Shown in pieces: positions 27,609 to 33,890 of a stretch of DNA of 33,890 bases. The position numbers and the translations under genes are program-made. Location: the NCBI GenBank assembly GCA_947626245.1, contig CANQRK010000007.1, forward strand, positions 1 through 33,890, in the 5' to 3' direction. The notes beneath the pieces are model-generated. The model did not search any database, was not told the DNA's origin, and worked only from the letters and a program-made list of their open reading frames with translations. The stretch is from an uncultured Paenalcaligenes sp. GTDB lineage: Bacteria; Pseudomonadota; Gammaproteobacteria; Burkholderiales; Burkholderiaceae_B. How positions within the stretch are numbered: the stretch's first letter is position 1; the number at the start of each line of letters is the position of its first letter.

Positions 27609-28808
27609 TTGACAACCTATAGTTATCCCGATCAAAAAGGGCATTTTGGCCCTTATGGTGGGTCTTTTGTAGCGGAAACGTTGGTCCATGCTTTGGGTCA
27701 GCTGCGCGAGGCCTACGACACATACCGTAATGATCCCGAGTTTCTTCGTGAGTTTCACTACGAGCTTAAGCATTTTGTTGGGCGTCCTTCGCCCATTTAT
27801 CATGCGAAGCGTTGGTCGGAGCAACTGGGTGGTGCACAAATTTGGTTTAAGCGCGAGGATCTAAACCATACTGGCGCACACAAGGTCAATAACTGTATAG
27901 GTCAAATTCTGTTAGCCAAGCGCATGGGCAAAAAGCGTATTATCGCGGAAACCGGTGCGGGGCAGCATGGTGTGGCCACTGCCACGGTCGCTGCTCGTTA
28001 TGGGCTAGAGTGTGTGGTGTACATGGGTAGCGATGACGTGAAGCGCCAAGCCTCCAATGTCTACCGAATGAAATTACTCGGGGCCAAGGTCATTCCAGTC
28101 GAATCCGGCTCTCGCACCCTGAAAGACGCCTTGAACGAGGCCATGCGTGATTGGGTTACCAATGTCGAAGACACCTTTTACATTATTGGTACAGTGGCCG
28201 GTCCTCATCCTTATCCTGCTATGGTGCGCGACTTTCAATCTGTGATTGGTACCGAGTGCCTAGAGCAAATGCCAGAGGAAACCGGTCGCCAGCCTGATTA
28301 TATTGTGGCAGCAGTGGGTGGTGGCTCTAATGCAATGGGTATTTTTTATCCGTACATTAACCAAACCGATGTGCAGCTAGTGGGTGTCGAGGCCGGTGGT
28401 AAAGGCATTACAACGTTACAGCACTCTGCTTCGCTCAATGCAGGTCAGGTTGGGGTGTTGCATGGCAACCGGACTTATGTTTTGCAAGACGAGGCCGGAC
28501 AGGTTCAGCCCACCCATTCTATTTCTGCTGGTTTGGATTACCCCGGTGTAGGTCCCGAGCATGCGTGGCTCAAAGACCTGCAACGTGCTCGTTATGAAAT
28601 TATTAATGACGACGAGGCACTGCAGGCTTTCCACGATTGTTGTCGTATTGAGGGGATTATGCCGGCACTAGAGTCCTCTCATGCTATTGCTTATGCGGTT
28701 AAGCTCGCGCCAACGCTGCCTCAAGACAAAATTATTTTGTTGAACTTGTCGGGGCGTGGCGACAAAGATATGCATACGGTTGCTGAGTTCAGCGGTATTA
28801 GTCTTTAA
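27609..28808 (+). CDS. trpB: Tryptophan synthase beta chain TrpB
   Basis: A 399-residue PLP enzyme that joins indole and serine to give tryptophan. The PLP lysine is Lys92 in [10 protein letters not shown], the catalytic glutamate Glu114 in AETGAGQHG, and the phosphate loop is GGGSNAMG (about 237-244). The start is TTG at 27609, chosen because the protein then begins [18 protein letters not shown] like its relatives; an AGAGAG lies 8-13 bases upstream. No trpF lies immediately upstream, unlike the trpF-trpB-trpA order common in this group. A 16-codon frame beginning at 27572 overlaps the start but contains no tryptophan codons. Confidence 0.98.
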   Translation: MTTYSYPDQKGHFGPYGGSFVAETLVHALGQLREAYDTYRNDPEFLREFHYELKHFVGRPSPIYHAKRWSEQLGGAQIWFKREDLNHTGAHKVNNCIGQILLAKRMGKKRIIAETGAGQHGVATATVAARYGLECVVYMGSDDVKRQASNVYRMKLLGAKVIPVESGSRTLKDALNEAMRDWVTNVEDTFYIIGTVAGPHPYPAMVRDFQSVIGTECLEQMPEETGRQPDYIVAAVGGGSNAMGIFYPYINQTDVQLVGVEAGGKGITTLQHSASLNAGQVGVLHGNRTYVLQDEAGQVQPTHSISAGLDYPGVGPEHAWLKDLQRARYEIINDDEALQAFHDCCRIEGIMPALESSHAIAYAVKLAPTLPQDKIILLNLSGRGDKDMHTVAEFSGISL

Positions 28809-28825
28809 TTTTTTGGGTTTTTTTT

Positions 28826-29647
28826 ATGTCTACCTCTTCAAATCCGCGATTAAAGGCTACTTTTGAGCGTTTAAATGGTCGTGCTGCGTTAATTCCTTAT
28901 ATTACTACCGGTGATCCGTCGGTCAGTGCGACAGTACCGTTAATGCACGCGTTAGTTAAAGCGGGTGCTGATGTTATCGAGCTAGGCGTGCCGTTTTCGG
29001 ATCCCATGGCCGATGGTCCTGTGATTCAGCGTGCAGCCGAACGTGCGGTAGCACGTGGGGTTTCATTGCAAAAAGTATTAGACCTTGTGGCAGAATTTAG
29101 ACAAAGCGATGATCAAACTCCAGTTGTATTGATGGGGTATGCCAATCCTATCGAGGCCATGGGCCAAGCAACCTTTGCCACCGCCGCCGGTGCAGCTGGG
29201 GTGGATGGAGTCTTAACCGTCGATTATCCACCCGAGGAATGTGCTGATTATGCCGAGCTGCTCAATCAGCAAAGCATTGATCCTATTTTCTTGTTGGCAC
29301 CCACCTCTACCGAAGAGCGTATGCAGCGGGTTGCTGACATTGCGCGCGGTTATGTTTATTATGTGTCCTTAAAAGGCGTTACAGGCTCTGCGGCTCTTGA
29401 CGTCGAGTCTGTGGCTCAACAAATTCAGCGTATACGTCAACACGTGACCATTCCCGTTGGTGTGGGCTTTGGAATTCGTGATGCTCACAGTGCGCAGCAG
29501 GTGGCTCAGGTCGCCGATGCCGTCGTCATTGGTAGCAAGCTTATCGAGACCCTAGAGCAGTCGTATGCCGAACATGGTGACGATCAGAAAGCAATTGAGG
29601 CAGCCGCGGCCTGGCTTCAAACCATTAGCCAAGCGCTCTCTGTTTAG
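28826..29647 (+). CDS. trpA: Tryptophan synthase alpha chain TrpA
   Basis: A 273-residue TIM-barrel subunit that cleaves indole-3-glycerol phosphate and channels indole to TrpB. The catalytic acids are Glu52 in [11 protein letters not shown] and Asp63 in MADGPVIQ. The loop VDYPPEE and the phosphate site [12 protein letters not shown] are in place. It follows trpB by 17 bases that are almost all T (two T-runs around GGG), with no recognisable Shine-Dalgarno sequence, so expression probably relies on coupling to trpB. accD follows 61 bases later, an order shared with many betaproteobacteria. Confidence 0.98.
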   Translation: MSTSSNPRLKATFERLNGRAALIPYITTGDPSVSATVPLMHALVKAGADVIELGVPFSDPMADGPVIQRAAERAVARGVSLQKVLDLVAEFRQSDDQTPVVLMGYANPIEAMGQATFATAAGAAGVDGVLTVDYPPEECADYAELLNQQSIDPIFLLAPTSTEERMQRVADIARGYVYYVSLKGVTGSAALDVESVAQQIQRIRQHVTIPVGVGFGIRDAHSAQQVAQVADAVVIGSKLIETLEQSYAEHGDDQKAIEAAAAWLQTISQALSV

Positions 29648-29665
29648 TTTTGTATTTAATTAGTG

Positions 29666-29693
29666 GCGCCTGCCTTCGTTTTTTAGGCGCTTT
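29666..29693 (+). terminator. Weak hairpin between trpA and accD
   Basis: GCGCCT (29666-29671) pairs with AGGCGC (29685-29690) around a 13-base loop, followed only by TTTC. It may act as a partial terminator or an mRNA-stability element; accD starts 15 bases later with AGGA as its ribosome-binding site. Confidence 0.4.
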
Positions 29694-29708
29694 CAACAGG
29701 ATTACCCA

Positions 29709-30584
29709 ATGAGCTGGATCCAAAAATTATTACCCCCTCGAATTAATCGAGATCATGGCAGTAGCAAGCGTGTTCCTGAAGGACTTTGGGTAAAGTGCCC
29801 ATCTTGTGAGTCAGTTCTCTATAAAGAAGACCTTCAGGCCACCCTTAATGTCTGTCCTAAATGTAGCCATCATTTGCGTTTAAATGCACGTGGTCGTATT
29901 GATGCTTTGCTCGATGCCGATAACCGCGTTGAAATTGGGCAAACGATTCGTCCGTTAGACCCACTCAAGTTTCGTGATAGTAAAAAGTACCCTGATCGTT
30001 TAACTCAGGCTGTGCGTACTACCGGCGAAAGTGAAGCCATGGTCGTTATGGCGGGGACCATTCTTTCTATGCCCACTGTGGTGGCGTGTTTTGAGTTTGA
30101 GTTCATGGGTGGTTCTATGGGGTCGGTAGTGGGCGAGCGATTTGTGCGCGGCGTCCAAGAGGCCATTCGCACGCGCTCTGCTTTTGTGTGTGTGGCTGCA
30201 TCTGGTGGTGCTCGCATGCAAGAAAGTTTATTTTCTCTCATGCAAATGGCTAAAACCAATGCGATGTTGGTACAGCTTTCCGAGGCAGGTTTGCCTTTTA
30301 TTAGTGTGCTTACGGATCCGACGATGGGTGGGGTGTCTGCTAGCTTTGCCTTTATGGGTGATGTGGTGGTGGCAGAGCCTAATGCGCTCATTGGTTTTGC
30401 GGGTCCACGCGTGATTGAGCAAACGGTACGTGAAAAACTGCCCGAAGGTTTTCAACGCGCCGAGTTCCTACTAGAAAAAGGGGCGATTGATATAGTGATT
30501 GATCGTCGTGAAATGCGTCAAGAGTTAGCACAATTAATGGCATTGATGATGCGAGAGCCTGCCGAAGCCGTGCAGCCTCGTTAA
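29709..30584 (+). CDS. accD: Acetyl-CoA carboxylase carboxyltransferase subunit beta AccD
   Basis: A 291-residue subunit that, with AccA, transfers the carboxyl group from biotin carrier protein to acetyl-CoA in the first step of fatty acid synthesis. The N-terminal zinc ribbon is complete (Cys30/Cys33, Cys49/Cys52), and the crotonase-like core has [32 protein letters not shown] and [14 protein letters not shown]. Length is standard. AGGA (29698-29701) lies about 7 bases upstream of the ATG. folC, which often follows, is absent; a bidirectional terminator and the convergent rne gene come next. Confidence 0.98.
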   Translation: MSWIQKLLPPRINRDHGSSKRVPEGLWVKCPSCESVLYKEDLQATLNVCPKCSHHLRLNARGRIDALLDADNRVEIGQTIRPLDPLKFRDSKKYPDRLTQAVRTTGESEAMVVMAGTILSMPTVVACFEFEFMGGSMGSVVGERFVRGVQEAIRTRSAFVCVAASGGARMQESLFSLMQMAKTNAMLVQLSEAGLPFISVLTDPTMGGVSASFAFMGDVVVAEPNALIGFAGPRVIEQTVREKLPEGFQRAEFLLEKGAIDIVIDRREMRQELAQLMALMMREPAEAVQPR

Positions 30585-30598
30585 CGATTTATACCTAT

Positions 30599-30631
30599 AA
30601 AAAAAGCCGGGATAACTATCCCGGCTTTTTT
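30599..30631. terminator. Bidirectional Rho-independent terminator between accD and rne
   Basis: A7 (30599-30605), stem GCCGGGAT (30606-30613), loop AACT, stem ATCCCGGC (30618-30625), T6 (30626-30631). GC-rich stem with U-tracts both ways; it ends trpBA-accD on the plus strand and rne on the minus strand. Confidence 0.93.
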
Positions 30632-30647
30632 GTACTCGTCAAACGTA

Positions 30648-33600
30648 TTATGACTGAGTTTCTACTTGCTCTAGGGGCGTGTTGGCCTCTAGGTTAACCG
30701 CACGGCGCGGACGACCTAAGCGCACAGGTTGCTCAGCGGGAGGAGGTGTAGTGCTATCGGAACGAGTTTGTACTAACTCCAATCCAGCGGCAGAGAGCTC
30801 AGCTTGTAGGCTGTTGATGTTAAGCGTAGCAGCAGGTGTGCTTGTAGCTTGAGAGGCATGCTCAGGGGTTGTTGGTGTATCGACAACCACTTCAGGTGCT
30901 GTTTCAACAGGCTCAGGCTCTGGCGTCACGGCTAGGGTGACCTCAGGTGTGGCTTCTGCGATAGGAGCGGTTTCTAGAGGGGTAGCCTCTACAACCGTAT
31001 CGCTGGATTCGGCATTAACCACAACGGGAGCATTACCCGTTTCCACCATGACCAAAGGTTCTGCTATTACAGGCTCAGTCCAGCGTGAACGAGGGTTGCG
31101 GCCAGTAGGCTCAGGGTTTGAGGCGATGGTGTTTGTCGTGGCGTTAGTCTGTGTTTGCACTAACTCTAGTCCGGCATCCGCTAACTCAGCTTGAATGCTT
31201 TTGGCTTCAGTCTCTATCACTTTGGATGAGACAGGAGCCGCCGTCGGAGCTACAGGCGTTACAGAAGCTGGCTCGGGCTGATTGGCTGGGGCTGCGGTAA
31301 CAGCAGGCACAGCCGGAGTGGCAACTGTGGCTTCGGGAGCGTTGGTGCTAAGTGCAGCGGATTCTCTTTCCTCATGCTCAAGTACGGAAGCATCAAAACG
31401 AGGTGTTTCGTGTGCAATGAATTGATTCGCAGCGGCTTCAGTGGGCTCGGTAGGCGTCTCTTCGATAACGCTTTGCTCCTCGGCAGGACGGCGGCTGCGA
31501 CGACTACGACGACGACGGCTACGACGACGCTCAGAAGGTTGATCGTCGTCAGAGTCTTCGGCTGTTGCTGTGTTGAGATCCTCGTCTAAATCGAGCTCTT
31601 GGGTGCTCTCAGGAGAGACCTTAGGTTCGATTGGCGCTGTTGCAGGAGCTACGTTTTTTTCCACAGCGTCCGTGCTATCGACGTTTTCTACAGCGAGTCG
31701 TTGATTTTGCTCCTCGGTGTTTTCGCGACGGCGGTTGCGGGGACTGCGGCGACGGCGACGTGAGTTATTATCATTGCCGGCCTCGGGAGGGCTGACCTCG
31801 GTGTCCGGTGTGATAACAGCCTGAATAGGAGCCGTTTCTGTTGCTGCTTTGGTATTGCGGCGTTGACGAGCTGGACGTCCTGTTTCTACGACGTCTTTGG
31901 GATCGGTCGTATTGGGACGACGCTCGTTTTTAGTGCGGTTTTGACGCTGACGATCGTTAGGGCGACGTTCATTTTTATTTGAACGTTGACGTGGTTGAGG
32001 CTCCGTTTTGTTTTCTTGATCTTCTTTGGTCTCGGTGCTGCTAAATAGGGTTTTGATCCAAGCACTGAGACGAGTGAGTAAGCCGACGCTGACTACAGGG
32101 GTTACCGCAGCCATTGGTGCGGGTTGGGCTGGTGTCACTCCTTTGACCAAAGCCTCGGGTCTGGCTTTAATTTCGTGCGTGCGGTGCGGCGTTAACGTCG
32201 TGTCTTCTTCGACTTTAACTTGCTGGTAACTAGAGCGTAGCTCTTCGAGGCGCGGATCATCGTTGCGAATACGCTCAATAATATGATGCGGCGTTTCTAA
32301 TGATTTGTTGGGAATCAGCGTGAGGTTCACGTTGAGTCTAGACTCGATTTTGGCGACATCACTGCGCTTTTCATTGAGCAGGTAGGTGGCGACATCGACC
32401 GGTAGCTGAGCATGAATGGCAGCAGTGCCTTCTTTCATGGCTTCTTCTTGGAGTAAACGCAATACATGGAGCGCACTGGACTCGGCGTCACGGATCACGC
32501 CTGTGCCAGTACAGCGCGGGCAGGTGATATGAGAGCCTTCGTTGAGAGCAGGGCGTAAACGCTGTCTAGAGAGTTCCATGAGACCAAAACGGGAGATCTT
32601 GCCCATTTGGACGCGAGCGCGGTCTAGGTGTAAGGCGTCACGCAGACGTTGTTCTACGGCACGTTGATTTTTGTTGTCTTCCATGTCGATAAAATCGATC
32701 ACGATTAGACCACCTAAGTCACGTAAACGTAACTGACGTGCGACTTCGTCTGCGGCTTCGAGGTTAGTGCGTAGAGCCGTTTCCTCGATGTCAGCACCAC
32801 GGGTAGAGCGAGCCGAGTTGACGTCAATGGCAACAAGGGCTTCGGTGTGATCGATGACAACAGCGCCGCCGGATGGCAACTGAACGGTACGTGAGTACGC
32901 TGTTTCAATTTGATTTTCAATTTGGAAGCGTGAAAACAAGGGAATGTCATCACGGTACATTTTGACGCGACTGACATTGTCCGGCATGACTAGGCTCATA
33001 AAGGCCGTTGCTTGCTCGTAAATATCATCGGTATCAATCAGAATTTCACCAATATCCAACGAAAAGTAATCGCGAATAGCGCGAATGACTAAACTGGATT
33101 CTAGATAAATAAGGACAGGAGCTGGGTTTTCTTTGGCAGCGCCATCAATGGCAGACCAAAGCTGCAAGAGGTAATTCAGATCCCATTGCAGTTCTTCGAC
33201 GCTACGGCCAATACCGGCAGTACGTGCAATGATGCTCATGCCTTGAGGCACTTCGAGCTGATCCATGGCTTCGCGTAGCTCTTGGCGTTCCTCGCCTTCG
33301 ACGCGTCGTGAAACACCGCCTCCACGCGGGTTGTTGGGCATAAGCACCAAATAGCGACCGGCCAAGGAAATAAAGGTAGTCAGCGCAGCACCTTTGTTGC
33401 CGCGCTCTTCTTTTTCTACTTGGATGATGAGCTCTTGGCCCTCGACTAAAGCGTCTTGGATACGAGCATTTCGTACATCTACTCCCTCTTTAAAGTAGGT
33501 ACGAGCAACTTCTTTAAAAGGCAAAAAGCCATGACGGTCTTCGCCATAGCTTACGAAACATGCTTCTAGTCCGGGTTCAACGCGTGTGATAACACCTTTG

Positions 33601-33725
33601 TAAATGTTTCCTTTGCGTTGTTCTCGACCAGCCGCTTCGATGTCGAGGTCAATAAGTTTTTGACCGTCGACGATTGCAACACGTAATTCTTCTTGGTGTG
33701 TTGCATTAAATAACATGCGTTTCAT
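30648..33725 (-). CDS. rne: Ribonuclease E
   Basis: A 1025-residue endoribonuclease, the core of the RNA degradosome. The catalytic half (1 to about 510) has the S1 domain (about 38-120), the DNase I-like site with Asp301 (AIDVNSARSTRG) and Asp344 (IVIDFIDMED), and the zinc link Cys402/Cys405 (CPRCTGTG), all matching E. coli spacing within two residues. The C-terminal half is predicted disordered. It has two strongly Arg-rich blocks (near 570-660 and 735-750, e.g. RRRSRRRRSRRSRR), an acidic stretch (LDLDEDLNTATAEDSDDD), and a long Pro/Ala/Thr/Glu region with two copies of a QAELxxAGLELVQT motif. The Arg-rich blocks are typical RNA-binding sites. The start has GGAG 10 bases upstream and a GC-rich hairpin before that. 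Confidence 0.97.
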   Translation of the reverse strand: MKRMLFNATHQEELRVAIVDGQKLIDLDIEAAGREQRKGNIYKGVITRVEPGLEACFVSYGEDRHGFLPFKEVARTYFKEGVDVRNARIQDALVEGQELIIQVEKEERGNKGAALTTFISLAGRYLVLMPNNPRGGGVSRRVEGEERQELREAMDQLEVPQGMSIIARTAGIGRSVEELQWDLNYLLQLWSAIDGAAKENPAPVLIYLESSLVIRAIRDYFSLDIGEILIDTDDIYEQATAFMSLVMPDNVSRVKMYRDDIPLFSRFQIENQIETAYSRTVQLPSGGAVVIDHTEALVAIDVNSARSTRGADIEETALRTNLEAADEVARQLRLRDLGGLIVIDFIDMEDNKNQRAVEQRLRDALHLDRARVQMGKISRFGLMELSRQRLRPALNEGSHITCPRCTGTGVIRDAESSALHVLRLLQEEAMKEGTAAIHAQLPVDVATYLLNEKRSDVAKIESRLNVNLTLIPNKSLETPHHIIERIRNDDPRLEELRSSYQQVKVEEDTTLTPHRTHEIKARPEALVKGVTPAQPAPMAAVTPVVSVGLLTRLSAWIKTLFSSTETKEDQENKTEPQPRQRSNKNERRPNDRQRQNRTKNERRPNTTDPKDVVETGRPARQRRNTKAATETAPIQAVITPDTEVSPPEAGNDNNSRRRRRSPRNRRRENTEEQNQRLAVENVDSTDAVEKNVAPATAPIEPKVSPESTQELDLDEDLNTATAEDSDDDQPSERRRSRRRRSRRSRRPAEEQSVIEETPTEPTEAAANQFIAHETPRFDASVLEHEERESAALSTNAPEATVATPAVPAVTAAPANQPEPASVTPVAPTAAPVSSKVIETEAKSIQAELADAGLELVQTQTNATTNTIASNPEPTGRNPRSRWTEPVIAEPLVMVETGNAPVVVNAESSDTVVEATPLETAPIAEATPEVTLAVTPEPEPVETAPEVVVDTPTTPEHASQATSTPAATLNINSLQAELSAAGLELVQTRSDSTTPPPAEQPVRLGRPRRAVNLEANTPLEQVETQS

Positions 33726-33748
33726 GAGTGTTATTCTCCGTAGTCATG

Positions 33749-33769
33749 GCGCGCAGACAATCGGCGCGC
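33749..33769 (-). promoter_or_regulatory. GC-rich hairpin in the rne leader
   Basis: GCGCGC (33749-33754) and GCGCGC (33764-33769) can pair around a 9-base loop, about 24 bases upstream of the rne start. E. coli rne is autoregulated through leader hairpins, so this is a candidate counterpart. Being a self-complementary hexamer repeated directly (GGCGCGC twice), it could equally be a repeat. Beyond it (33770-33890) I see no recognisable gene. Confidence 0.35.
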
Positions 33770-33890
33770 GACCGCGGGTCACTCGGTGTGAGGCACTACT
33801 TCACTGCGAAAGCGGGGGCAATTTACATGCTGCCCACACTTAGTCGAATGGGCACAGCGCGCTTCACAGGGCGCAGTTCTATCAGCAGAT

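Noticed and set aside
27572-27622. 16-codon frame overlapping the trpB start, considered as a trp leader peptide
   Set aside because: It contains no tryptophan codons and no attenuator hairpin pair is visible, so classical trp attenuation is unsupported.
33781-33890. Cysteine-rich frame on the minus strand running off the window end
   Set aside because: It resembles no family I know, has no start in the window, and occupies the leader of rne; short and compositionally GC-rich.
33827-33890. Plus-strand ATG frame open to the window end, considered as the divergent rluC start
   Set aside because: The 21 codons do not resemble an RluC N-terminus and have no ribosome-binding site.

Overview
The window looks like ordinary chromosome from a betaproteobacterium of order Burkholderiales, most likely family Alcaligenaceae (relatives of Bordetella, Paenalcaligenes, Oligella, Advenella). 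The basis is the close resemblance to Bordetella-type RisA/RisS, a Par27-like PpiC chaperone gene beside bolA-yciB-msrB, the smc-zipA-ligA order, a fused LivM-LivG transporter subunit, a soluble RnfB beside nth, an intracellular PhaZ, and trpB-trpA-accD. Base composition is moderate by eye, lower than typical Bordetella. The genus cannot be fixed from the sequence alone. No rRNA, tRNA, CRISPR array, prophage or intact insertion sequence was recognised.

Layout. Positions 1-2253 (minus): the first 20 codons of a peroxiredoxin gene, then an OmpR/EnvZ-type (RisA/RisS) two-component pair. 2480-4563 (plus): a TsaB-RimI fusion (tRNA t6A synthesis plus ribosomal-protein acetylation) and a family-4 uracil-DNA-glycosylase-like protein whose active-site motifs have decayed. 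4595-5899 (minus): LplT lysophospholipid flippase. 6075-12709 (plus): smc, zipA and ligA (chromosome organisation, division, replication). 12748-14746 (minus): the compact msrB-yciB-bolA-PpiC operon. 15059-19980 (plus): a complete branched-chain-amino-acid-type (HAAT) ABC importer: binding protein, LivH, fused LivM-LivG, LivF. 20083-20763 (minus): an intact but motif-dead LivF-like ATPase homologue. 20886-23793 (minus): fdxA, phaZ, rnfB, nth. 24024-27494 (plus): pncB and relA. 27609-30584 (plus): trpB, trpA, accD. 30648-33725 (minus): RNase E with a long disordered tail.

Most of the window is housekeeping. The most unusual stretch is about 19975-20885, between livF and nth. It holds an IS200/IS605-end-like relic touching the livF stop codon, a bidirectional terminator, and the LivF-like ORF. 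That ORF has lost the Walker A lysine, the Walker B aspartate and the switch-loop residues but is open over 226 codons. It is preceded by two inverted repeats, one of which can fold its ribosome-binding site into a 9-bp stem only on the transcribed strand. Other points worth a second look are the degenerate family-4 UDG, a terminator 5 bases upstream of the rnfB start codon, and a duplicated short motif in the RNase E tail.

Most intergenic gaps are under 300 bases; the one exception (14747-15058) is described in its own entry.
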